Of a DNA stretch of 20,876 nucleotides, positions 1 to 7,982 are shown one piece after another. The stretch is from NCBI GenBank assembly GCA_944387755.1, contig CALXGC010000017.1, positions 1-20,876 on the forward strand, written 5' to 3'. The notes beneath the pieces are model-generated. The model had not been told where the DNA came from. It made no database searches and was given only the letters and a program-made list of their open reading frames with translations. The position numbers and the translations under genes are program-made. How positions within the stretch are numbered: the stretch's first letter is position 1; each line of letters starts with the position of its first letter. This stretch comes from an uncultured Oscillospiraceae bacterium (GTDB lineage: Bacteria > Bacillota_A > Clostridia > Oscillospirales > Oscillospiraceae).

Positions 1-170
1 TTTTCCACGACCGGGGCGAAGGCGGGCTCCCCGCTCTTGACGGTCTGGATGGTCTCGCCGCTGACCAGCTGTCCTCCGTTCAGATCAAAGACGACCGTGT
101 AGGATTTGCCGCAGCTGGACAGTACCAGGAGAAACAGGGAGAGCAGGACAAAAAGCAGACCTCTTTTCAT
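1..170 (-). CDS. Putative lipoprotein with InlB B-type (Listeria-Bacteroides) repeat, N-terminal part only
   Basis: The reverse strand opens with ATG at 170, preceded by a strong AGGAGG (complement of 178-183). The first 56 residues are visible and the gene runs off the left edge. The N-terminus MKRGLLFVLLSLFLLVLSSC is a lipoprotein signal peptide with lipobox L-S-S-C at residues 17-20, so Cys20 should be lipidated at the outer face of the membrane. After it, YTVVFDLNGGQLV followed by a GET...V..G pattern matches the start of an InlB B-repeat (Flg_new) domain, a small beta-grasp-like module common in Firmicutes surface proteins. Its partner and ligand are unknown. It is transcribed divergently from the large SLH protein and has its own promoter. 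Domain assignment is from motif recognition on a short fragment. Confidence 0.8.
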   Translation of the reverse strand, partial: MKRGLLFVLLSLFLLVLSSCGKSYTVVFDLNGGQLVSGETIQTVKSGEPAFAPVVE

Positions 171-218
171 AATCATTCCTCCTAAAACGGTTATCAATAC
201 ATATGTGCCGATAGGCTC

Positions 219-247
219 ATTATAAATGCTCCGCCCCTGAAAATCAA
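219..247 (-). promoter_or_regulatory. Sigma-A promoter for the leftward lipoprotein gene
   Basis: On the reverse strand TTGATT (complement of 242-247) and TATAAT (complement of 219-224) are separated by 17 bases. The expected start site is near 212, giving a leader of about 40 bases before the ATG at 170. Confidence 0.75.
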
Positions 248-306
248 GGGAACTGTCGTATTTTTCCGCTTTTTGTCGCAAAGAACCCTGCAGTTTACAA
301 AAACAT

Positions 307-330
307 AAGCGCCGGGACCGGCGCTTTTTT
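307..330 (+). terminator. Hairpin plus T-run between the divergent genes
   Basis: GCGCCG (309-314) pairs with CGGCGC (319-324) around a GGAC loop. AA before and a six-T run (325-330) after give the form of an intrinsic terminator on the + strand. No + strand gene lies to its left inside the window. It may insulate the large surface-protein gene from stray transcription, or be a relic. On the reverse strand the T-run is weaker. Confidence 0.6.
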
Positions 331-350
331 GCGTTCCGCGTTTCCGGGGT

Positions 351-367
351 TTAACAATCATTTAACC
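351..367 (+). promoter_or_regulatory. Candidate PhoP (Pho box) direct repeat
   Basis: TTAACA (351-356) and TTAACC (362-367) form a direct repeat with 11-bp periodicity. Firmicute PhoP boxes are tandem TTAACA-like hexamers about 11 bp apart. The repeats lie about 35-50 bp upstream of a possible -10 (TATACT, 400-405). The downstream gene encodes several predicted phosphoesterase domains, which fits phosphate-starvation control. Only two clear repeats are visible, so this is inference. Confidence 0.45.
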
Positions 368-399
368 GCCCCCTGATGAAAGCCGCGCCGGCTGTCCGA

Positions 400-405
400 T
401 ATACT
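400..405 (+). promoter_or_regulatory. Possible -10 element of the large SLH protein gene
   Basis: TATACT is a good -10 hexamer 70 bases upstream of the ATG at 475. No good -35 lies at 16-18 bp spacing, which is typical of activator-dependent promoters and fits the upstream TTAACA repeats. Confidence 0.45.
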
Positions 406-474
406 AATTACGCGATTTCTGCGGGACGCCGTGCCTGCGAAACGGCAGACTGAAACAGCAAGGAGTGCGAGCGA

Positions 475-3400
475 ATGAAAGAATCACGAAGCGCCAAGGG
501 AAGCCGGCGCTGGTTTTCCGGCCTGCTGGCTGGAGCCATGGCGCTGAGCCTGGTTCCGGCGGCGGCGGCCGCGGAGCTGGGCGGCGCGGCGTCCGGCCTC
601 CGCGACGCGGCGGAGGAAGCCGTGCAGCAGGCCCGCGAGGCCCAATATGTGGCGGCCGACTGGAAATTCGGCGAAGCGGGCGTCAAGTCCGGCTCCATCG
701 CCGGGGGCGACCTGGTGATTGCGGACCAGAGCGGCAACGGAAACGATTTGAAAATGCAGACCTACGGCGCGGGAGACTGGGAGGACTACCTCTCCTTCTC
801 CCCAGACAGCATGACCGGCGGCGGCAGCATGGTCTTTGACGGCGACAGCGCCGGCAAGACCGGCGCCGACTTCATCACCGTGGATGGGGCCGCCATCAAC
901 AGCGAGGAGTTCCAGGACGGCTATACCCTGGAGTTTATCTACTACTTCCCGGAGGACTGGACCGCCGCCGACCAGTGGATGAGTCTCATGGGCCGCCAGG
1001 GCAGCGGCGGCGGAAACCCGGAGGCGGAGCAGGGCACCATGTACGCCTCCATTTCCAACTGCAAGGAGATTCAGTTTATCACCGGCAATGCCGGCGGCAG
1101 TCACTATATGTCCTCCGCCGCCTGGTCTGTCACCATGGACGAGGGCGGCGTGTGGTACCACATCGCCATCGTCTCCGACGGCCATGAGATTGCCACCTAC
1201 GTCAACGGCTGCGAGGCCTTCCGGGACTATGTGTCCGACGAGATGACGGGCATGTACGCCGACCCCGAGGACGGCCGCTTCCGGGTGGGCTCCTCCTGGT
1301 GGGACGGCCTGGACAAGTTCCTCCAGGGCGGCCTGCAGGAGATCCGCATCTCCGAACAGGCCCTGGAGAAGGAGGACTGGCTGGTCCCCAACCCGGAGGA
1401 CTATGTGGGCGAGTTCGGCAGCAACGAGACCTATACGCTCCGGGACGAGGACAACTATAACATCGTCCTCATTCCCGACACCCAGAACTGTGTGGAGTTC
1501 TGCGGCGAGGAGGGCGGCGTCATGGATACCGCCGTCAAGGAGCTCATCAACATCGCCGGCGACCTGAACGTCATCGGCGTGGTGGGCCTGGGCGACATTG
1601 TGGACGACAACAATGTGGAGCAGTACGCCGCCGCCCGCCGCATCTTCTACCAGCTCCCCGAGGCGGGGGTGAAGACCCTGCTCCAGCCCGGCAACCATGA
1701 CGGCTGGATGTCCTCCGGCAGCTACTCCCAGACCTTCGGCGCGGGCAGCGACTGGGCGGAGAAGCTCACCAACGACTACCTGACCACCTATGACTGGAGC
1801 GGGTGCATGTTCGTCCAGGGCGGGGACCGGATCTACATGATTATGTCCATCGCCAACGAGGGCGGCAAGACCAGCTGGAACGGGAATAACCGGGAACTAA
1901 ACTGGTTTAAATCCATGCTGGAGAAGTACCAGAACATCCCCACCATCGTCACCACCCACGACGTGCAGAACTGCTCCGACACCGAGCCCAGCGCCATCAA
2001 GCTGAGCAGCCAGGGCCAGAAGCTCTGGGACCTGGTCCGCGGCTATGACCAGGTGTTCATGATGGTGGGCGGCCACAGCCACGGCTCCGGCGTGGAGATC
2101 CTGAAGAACGACAACGGCAAGGACGTTATCTCCATCCTCACCGACTTCCAGTTCTCCTACAACGGCGGAAACGGCTGGTTCCGCTTCCTGGAGTTCGACG
2201 AGGACGCCAATAAGATCTACTACTCCGTCTACTCCCCCTATGCCGCCTCTCTGGATGAGGATGAGAAGACCTTCTTCGACGTGAACTTCCTCACCGGCGA
2301 GGGCAACGAGGGCGAGATTGACTGGAACTTCGAGGAGCGCTTTGCCGGCCTGGACAAGGCTCCCGAAGCGGCGGCCGCCTCCGAGGGCAGGTGGATGACC
2401 GGCGAGTACCACACCCACACCGGCCAGTCCAAGGACGCCACCGAGGGCTTCATGTCCCTGGAGAACGTGCTGGGCGCGGCCTTCCGGGACGGGGAGGTCC
2501 TCTCCGGCAACGCCGGCAGCGCCACCAAGACGGACAATATCCAGTACGGCGAAGCCTTCGACTATCTGATGCTGGCCGACCACCTGCGCAACAGCTACAA
2601 CGGCACGGATGAGAACAGCGGCCGCGCCTACAACGTCCCCTTCTACGAGGCCCTGGAGACCCAGCTGCGGGAGATGAGCAAGCTCCTCTATCAGGGCAAG
2701 TACACCGATAAGATTCTCTACTCCGGCTTTGAATGGGATATGCCCGGCCTGGACCACGCCTCCGTGGCCATCCTGGACGGTACCGGCGAGGTGCCCACCG
2801 AGGCGGTCCACCAGTTCGAGTGGCTCTACGCCAGCCAGAAGGACGGCGACACCACCGGTCTCTACTCCAACAACGGCGCCGCCGAGCTGGAGATGTGGGG
2901 CGAGCGCAAGAACCCCGACGGCTCCAGCGGCAGCGTGGACACAGCCATCGAGGCGGTGGAGTGGCTGGAGGAGAACTACCCCGACAGCTTCGTGCTGCCC
3001 AACCACCCCTCCCGCCACAACGGCGGCAGCGGCGTGGTGAGCATTGACGACCTGCGCCGGATGAACGACGCGGCCCCCAGCGTGGTCTTCGGCTTTGAGG
3101 GTATGCCCGGCAACCGCATGGACCCCGCCTGCGAGCTGCCCGCCGATGACATCCGGGCCGGCGCGGACGAGATGATCTCCGTCACCGGCGGCGTGTGGGA
3201 CGCCCTGCTCTCCGAGGGCCGGAAATTCTATAACTTTGCCAACTCCGACTTCCACTTCAAGATCAGCTCCAACGAGCAGTACTCCAGCGGCTACTGGGCC
3301 AGCGAGTTCACCCGGAACTACACCTGGGTGGAGCCCGGCGAGGACCAGATCTTCACCTTTGACGACGTGGTGGAGGGGATGCGCTCCGGCAACAGCTACG

Positions 3401-6400
3401 CCGTGGCCGGCGAGCTCATCTCCGATCTGGAGTTCACCGTCTCCGACGGCAGCGCCTCCGCCACCATGGGCGGCGAGTTGAATGTGGACGCCGATGCCCC
3501 TATCACCGTCACCGTCAGGTTTAAAGTGCCCGCCAACAACAACTACGCCACCCTGTACGGCACAGACACCGGCCTGGTGGCGGACAACACCCCGGAGCTG
3601 GACCATGTGGACCTCATCATGGGCCACGTCACCGGCAAGGTGGACGAGGCCGGCTATGACTCCACCGCCAACACCGACGCCAAAATTGTCAAGAGCTTTA
3701 CCAAGGACGAGCTGGCCGCCGCCAGGGGCGCGGACGGCGTCTACACTCTGACCTTCCAGACCGCCGCCGCCGCCGACCTGTACTTCCGCCTGCGGGGCGT
3801 GTCCAGCGCCGCGGTGGACGCCAACGGCGACCCCCTGACCCACGAGCGGACCGTCACCGGCGAGAAGCCCGCCCGCTTTGACGAGATCAACGACTACAAC
3901 TACGCCAACCTGTCCTTCTACGCCAATCCCATCTGGGTGAACGTGGGCCAGGGCGGGGATGAGCCTGCGGGCGGCTTCCAGGCCGACAGCCTGACCCTCC
4001 AGCCCGGCGCGGACGAGACCCAGATCAACCTGAACTGGTACGCCCCCGCGGGCACGTCCAGCGCCCAGGTGAAGTTCGGCGAGACCGTGGTGGACGCCGC
4101 GGTCAGCGAGCTGACCGCCCCCACTAAGCTGGACGAGAGCAAGTACACCGACACCGGCAAGCTGGTGTGCAAGGCCACCGTCACCGGCCTGACCCCCGAC
4201 ACTGCGTACACCTATCAGGTGTCCAACGACGGCGGCCAGACCTGGTCCAAGGAGTACAGCTACACCACCGCCGGGGACTCCTTTACCTTCGCCTTCACCA
4301 GCGACCCCCAGATTAAGGAGAACGGCTCCACCGACGGCGCTGGCTGGCAGCCCGCCGACAACACCAACCAGACCGGCTGGGCCGCCATGATGGAGACCGT
4401 GGCCGAGGCGGGCGCCTCCCTGATGGTGTCCGCCGGCGACCAGGTGGAGGACCAGAGCTGGGGCAAGAGCAGCGAGTACGCCGCCTTCTTCGCCCCGGAG
4501 GAGATGACCTCCATGCTCTATGCCCCCGCTGTGGGCAACCACGACCGGCACTATATGTTCGCCGACCACTTCAACCTGCCCAATGAGATGGCAGTGGCCG
4601 AGGACGGCCAGACCGGCTCTGAGACCGCCCTGGAGCAGGTCAAAACCACCTTCCGCGGCCAGAACAACGGCACCAGCCAGAGCCACGGCAACTACATCCA
4701 GGCCTTTGACGGAGAGACCGAGAGCAACGGCGTGACTGTGAACGGGGACGGTTACTTCGACTTCACCGAGCGCCGGGCCATGGAGACCCACGGCAACTAC
4801 TACTACCTGTACAACGGCGTGCTCTTTGTCACCCTGAATACCGGCGCTTACCCCGGCGGCAACGATGAAGAGAACGCGGGCAATGAAAACGTCCCCAGCG
4901 CCTCTAAGGACAACAGCGAGGCCGAGGCCATGGTGGCCAACTTTGACCGCACCCTGGCGGCCGCCACCAGCCAGTACGCCGGTCAGTACGGCTGGCTCAT
5001 CGTCACCCACCACAAGTCCACCCAGACCGTGGCCAAGCACGCCGCCGACTCCGACATTGAGAACTATGTGGACGCCGGCTTCGAGGCCCTGATGGACCAG
5101 TACGATGTGGACTTCGTCCTGGGCGGCCACGACCACGTGTACTCCCGCAGCTATGTGCTCAAAGACGGCGAGCGCAACGCCGAGGCCCTGGACACCTACC
5201 ACGACCCCGACGGCACCATCTACCTCACCGGCAACTGCGCCAGCGACATGCAGTACTACACCCCCTTCGCCTCTGTGGATAAGGCCAACAACGCCGACTA
5301 CCCCGTGCTGGTGGGCGAGGACGGCGAAAAGATCTACGGCTCCCAGGCCTATCTGGAGGGCAACCTGCCCTATGGCAACCAGGAGTGGAACCAGGAGTAC
5401 AGCCCCAGCTACGCTCTGTTCACCGTGGAGGACGACACCGTCTCCGTCAGCGTCTATAACCTGGACGGCGGCAGCGTGAACCCCGACTCCAAGCTCATCG
5501 ACCGCTTCACCGTCACCAAGAATGCCAACGGCGGCGGCAAGACCCAGGGCTATGAGAACGGCGAGAGCACCCTGGACCTGACCCAGACCGGCCGCTATGA
5601 GGCCGGGGCGTTCAACGTGGACGGCGGCGTGATGGAGATTGTCGCTTACAACACCAAAACCGGCTGGGCCTACGGGGTCAACGGCCAGTCCGGCCTGCTC
5701 ACCGCCATCCCCCTGAAGACCCTGGAGGACAAGGACACCGTGGACCTGCTGGACGGCAACGACATCGACGTGAAGGCCCTGGTGGAGGCTGAGGACGCCT
5801 CCTTCCAGTACGGCGACATGACCTCTGTGGCCGTGTCCCCCGACGGCAGCACCCTGGCCGCCGCCCTCCAGGCGGACGGCTACGCCGACGCCGGCCGGGT
5901 GGCCCTGTTCGCCTGCAATGCCGACGGCTCCCTGACCCTGAATAAGCTGGTGACAGTGGGCGTGCAGCCCGACATGGTGGTCTTTGCGGACAACAACACC
6001 GTCCTCACCGCCGACGAGGGCGAGCCCAGAGAGGGCTACGGCGAAAACATTGCCGACCCCAAGGGCTCTGTGAGCGTGGTGGATGTGGCGTCCGGAACCG
6101 CCGCCATTGTCACCTTCGATTCCTTTGACGCCCAGCGGGACGCGCTGGCCCAGGCCGGTATCGTCCTCCAGAAGGGCGTGAACCCCTCCGCCGACTTCGA
6201 GCCTGAGTACATCGCCGTGGCGGACGGCAGGGCCTATGTCACCCTCCAGGAGGCCAACGCCATCGCGGTGCTGGACCTGGACAGCAAGACCTTCACCGGC
6301 GTCTACTCCGCCGGGTTCGAGGACTACAGCAAGACCCCCGTGGACATCGACAAGAAGGACGGCGCTTACGCCCCCAAGACCTATGAGTCCCTGCGGGGCA

Positions 6401-7776
6401 TTCGGATGCCCGACGGCATCGCCGCCTTTGAGGCGGACGGCAGGACCTATCTGGTGACGGCTAACGAGGGCGACGCCAGAGAGTGGGGCGACGAGGACCT
6501 GGGTACCGGTTATCTCAACGAGGACGAGCGCAACTTCAAAGACGGCAAGGACGCCTCTCCCACCGGCGCCATCACCGCGGAGAACTCCGGCCTCACCGGC
6601 AAGGTGGTCTTCTTCAAGTCCGAGGATTACGACGGCCTGGACCAGACTAAGGACTATCTGTTCGGCGGCCGCTCCTTCACCGTGTACGAGGCCTCTGAGG
6701 ACGGCCTCACCGAGGTCTTCACCAGCGGCAGCGATTTTGAGAAGCTGACGCATCAGTACCTGCCCGAATATTTCAACTGCTCCAACGACAACGCCGTCCT
6801 GGACGACCGCTCCGGCAAGAAGGGCCCGGAGGCCGAGAGCGTCACCGTGGGCGCGGTGGACGGCAAGACCTATGCCTTCGTGGCTCTGGAGCGCACCGGC
6901 GGCGTGATGGTCTACGACGTCACCGACCCCGAAGACGCTGAATTCGTCAACTACATCAACTCCCGCGACTTTACCAGCACCGTCCCCGGCTCTGAGGAGT
7001 ACGACGACGGCGAGCTGGACAAGTGGGTGACGGGCGGCGACGTGGCCCCGGAGGGCCTGGCCTTCCTCTCCGAGAAGGACAGCCCCAACGGACAGCCCCT
7101 GCTGCTGGCCGCCTGCGAGGTCTCCGGCACTGTGGCGGTGTATGAGCTGAGTGCCCGGGACGGGGACAAGGGCGGCTCCGGCGGCGGCCACAGCAGCCGG
7201 CCCCAGACGCCGGACGAGAAGCCGGAGGAGACCCTTCCCTTCACCGACGTGGCGGACGGCGCCTGGTATGAGGACGCCGTGGAGTACGTCTATGAAAACG
7301 GGCTGATGAGCGGCGTCTCCGCCAATCAGTTTGCCCCCAACGTCACCCTGACCCGCGCCATGGTGGTGCAGATTCTGTACGCCATGGAGGGCGAGCCCGC
7401 CGGTGCGTCCGAGAGCTTCGCCGACGTGGCCCCCGGCGACTGGTTTGCCGGCGCGGTGGCCTGGGCGGCCTCCAACGGCATCGTCAGCGGCTACAGCGCC
7501 TCCGCGTTTGGCCCCAACGACCCCGTGACCCGTGAGCAGCTTGCCCTGATTCTGTACGGCTACGCCCAGCTGAAGGGCTGTGACGTCCAGAGCGGCGCGG
7601 ATCTCCAGGCCTTCCTGGACTATGGCGAAATCTCCTCCTGGTCTCTGGAGGCGATGGCCTGGGCAGCCGGCGCCGGCCTGATTTCCGGGAAGGGCGGCGG
7701 CATCCTGGACCCCCAGGGAGCAGCCACCCGCGGGGAGGCCGCTGTGATTCTCACCGCCTTCTGCCAGCTCCTTTAA
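475..7776 (+). CDS. Giant SLH-anchored multidomain phosphoesterase (LamG, 2x metallophosphoesterase, PHP-like, choice-of-anchor I)
   Basis: This 2433-residue exported protein starts at ATG 475, with AGGAG at 461-465. Residues 1-33 are a signal peptide ending in an Ala-rich stretch. Residues ~60-300 resemble a LamG/concanavalin domain. Residues ~325-600 are a calcineurin-like metallophosphoesterase: D335-x-Q, GDIVDD 373-378, GNHD 406-409, H495-D496, GGHSHG 532-537. Residues ~640-960 look like a PHP domain: H646-T-H648, D702-H703, NHP 843-845, NSDFH 923-927. An Fn3-like domain of the purple-acid-phosphatase kind (~1185-1265) precedes a second metallophosphoesterase: D1277-x-Q, GDQVED 1321-1326, GNHD 1354-1357, THH 1511-1513, GGHDH 1550-1554. 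Residues ~1703-2225 carry the choice-of-anchor-I hallmark TANEGDAREW (1995-2004). A Gly/Pro linker leads to three SLH repeats (~2254-2433) that should bind cell-wall secondary polymer. The likely role is surface hydrolysis of phosphate esters or nucleotides. The substrate is unknown. Confidence 0.9.
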   Translation: MKESRSAKGSRRWFSGLLAGAMALSLVPAAAAAELGGAASGLRDAAEEAVQQAREAQYVAADWKFGEAGVKSGSIAGGDLVIADQSGNGNDLKMQTYGAGDWEDYLSFSPDSMTGGGSMVFDGDSAGKTGADFITVDGAAINSEEFQDGYTLEFIYYFPEDWTAADQWMSLMGRQGSGGGNPEAEQGTMYASISNCKEIQFITGNAGGSHYMSSAAWSVTMDEGGVWYHIAIVSDGHEIATYVNGCEAFRDYVSDEMTGMYADPEDGRFRVGSSWWDGLDKFLQGGLQEIRISEQALEKEDWLVPNPEDYVGEFGSNETYTLRDEDNYNIVLIPDTQNCVEFCGEEGGVMDTAVKELINIAGDLNVIGVVGLGDIVDDNNVEQYAAARRIFYQLPEAGVKTLLQPGNHDGWMSSGSYSQTFGAGSDWAEKLTNDYLTTYDWSGCMFVQGGDRIYMIMSIANEGGKTSWNGNNRELNWFKSMLEKYQNIPTIVTTHDVQNCSDTEPSAIKLSSQGQKLWDLVRGYDQVFMMVGGHSHGSGVEILKNDNGKDVISILTDFQFSYNGGNGWFRFLEFDEDANKIYYSVYSPYAASLDEDEKTFFDVNFLTGEGNEGEIDWNFEERFAGLDKAPEAAAASEGRWMTGEYHTHTGQSKDATEGFMSLENVLGAAFRDGEVLSGNAGSATKTDNIQYGEAFDYLMLADHLRNSYNGTDENSGRAYNVPFYEALETQLREMSKLLYQGKYTDKILYSGFEWDMPGLDHASVAILDGTGEVPTEAVHQFEWLYASQKDGDTTGLYSNNGAAELEMWGERKNPDGSSGSVDTAIEAVEWLEENYPDSFVLPNHPSRHNGGSGVVSIDDLRRMNDAAPSVVFGFEGMPGNRMDPACELPADDIRAGADEMISVTGGVWDALLSEGRKFYNFANSDFHFKISSNEQYSSGYWASEFTRNYTWVEPGEDQIFTFDDVVEGMRSGNSYAVAGELISDLEFTVSDGSASATMGGELNVDADAPITVTVRFKVPANNNYATLYGTDTGLVADNTPELDHVDLIMGHVTGKVDEAGYDSTANTDAKIVKSFTKDELAAARGADGVYTLTFQTAAAADLYFRLRGVSSAAVDANGDPLTHERTVTGEKPARFDEINDYNYANLSFYANPIWVNVGQGGDEPAGGFQADSLTLQPGADETQINLNWYAPAGTSSAQVKFGETVVDAAVSELTAPTKLDESKYTDTGKLVCKATVTGLTPDTAYTYQVSNDGGQTWSKEYSYTTAGDSFTFAFTSDPQIKENGSTDGAGWQPADNTNQTGWAAMMETVAEAGASLMVSAGDQVEDQSWGKSSEYAAFFAPEEMTSMLYAPAVGNHDRHYMFADHFNLPNEMAVAEDGQTGSETALEQVKTTFRGQNNGTSQSHGNYIQAFDGETESNGVTVNGDGYFDFTERRAMETHGNYYYLYNGVLFVTLNTGAYPGGNDEENAGNENVPSASKDNSEAEAMVANFDRTLAAATSQYAGQYGWLIVTHHKSTQTVAKHAADSDIENYVDAGFEALMDQYDVDFVLGGHDHVYSRSYVLKDGERNAEALDTYHDPDGTIYLTGNCASDMQYYTPFASVDKANNADYPVLVGEDGEKIYGSQAYLEGNLPYGNQEWNQEYSPSYALFTVEDDTVSVSVYNLDGGSVNPDSKLIDRFTVTKNANGGGKTQGYENGESTLDLTQTGRYEAGAFNVDGGVMEIVAYNTKTGWAYGVNGQSGLLTAIPLKTLEDKDTVDLLDGNDIDVKALVEAEDASFQYGDMTSVAVSPDGSTLAAALQADGYADAGRVALFACNADGSLTLNKLVTVGVQPDMVVFADNNTVLTADEGEPREGYGENIADPKGSVSVVDVASGTAAIVTFDSFDAQRDALAQAGIVLQKGVNPSADFEPEYIAVADGRAYVTLQEANAIAVLDLDSKTFTGVYSAGFEDYSKTPVDIDKKDGAYAPKTYESLRGIRMPDGIAAFEADGRTYLVTANEGDAREWGDEDLGTGYLNEDERNFKDGKDASPTGAITAENSGLTGKVVFFKSEDYDGLDQTKDYLFGGRSFTVYEASEDGLTEVFTSGSDFEKLTHQYLPEYFNCSNDNAVLDDRSGKKGPEAESVTVGAVDGKTYAFVALERTGGVMVYDVTDPEDAEFVNYINSRDFTSTVPGSEEYDDGELDKWVTGGDVAPEGLAFLSEKDSPNGQPLLLAACEVSGTVAVYELSARDGDKGGSGGGHSSRPQTPDEKPEETLPFTDVADGAWYEDAVEYVYENGLMSGVSANQFAPNVTLTRAMVVQILYAMEGEPAGASESFADVAPGDWFAGAVAWAASNGIVSGYSASAFGPNDPVTREQLALILYGYAQLKGCDVQSGADLQAFLDYGEISSWSLEAMAWAAGAGLISGKGGGILDPQGAATRGEAAVILTAFCQLL

Positions 7777-7800
7777 GCCAAAATACGACCCAAAATGACA

Positions 7801-7833
7801 AGGTTCGCCGCGCAAAGCGGCGAACCTTTTTTT
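7801..7833 (+). terminator. Intrinsic terminator after the giant SLH protein
   Basis: AGGTTCGCCGC (7801-7811) pairs perfectly with GCGGCGAACCT (7817-7827) around GCAAA, followed by a seven-T run. It ends the 475-7776 gene as a single-gene unit. Confidence 0.93.
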
Positions 7834-7859
7834 GACAGGCGAATTTTTGGGCAAGAAGC

Positions 7860-7888
7860 TTGAAATACCAAATCCTGTGTGCTACAAT
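7860..7888 (+). promoter_or_regulatory. Sigma-A promoter of the second SLH protein
   Basis: TTGAAA (7860-7865) and TACAAT (7883-7888) have exactly 17 bp between them. The predicted leader is about 88 nt before the ATG at 7983. Confidence 0.82.
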
Positions 7889-7926
7889 GCAGATAAAGCA
7901 TGATTTGGCTGTTCATGAAAAAATTC

Positions 7927-7946
7927 CATCCGGTTTCGGATGTTTT
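7927..7946 (+). other. Small leader hairpin with short T-run
   Basis: CATCCG (7927-7932) pairs with CGGATG (7937-7942) around GTTT and is followed by TTTT. It lies in the 5' leader of the 7983 gene. It could be a transcript-stabilising 5' hairpin or a weak attenuator. The T-run is short, so strong termination is unlikely. Confidence 0.35.
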
Positions 7947-7982
7947 AGATAAATACTAATTCAAAAGTAAAGGAGAAGATGT

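Noticed and set aside
1897..7854. A 1985-residue open frame on the minus strand opposite the giant SLH protein
   Set aside because: It is low-complexity (Gly, Val, Leu, His, Ala rich), has no family motifs, and mirrors the GC-rich codon use of the + strand gene, which has clear domains throughout.
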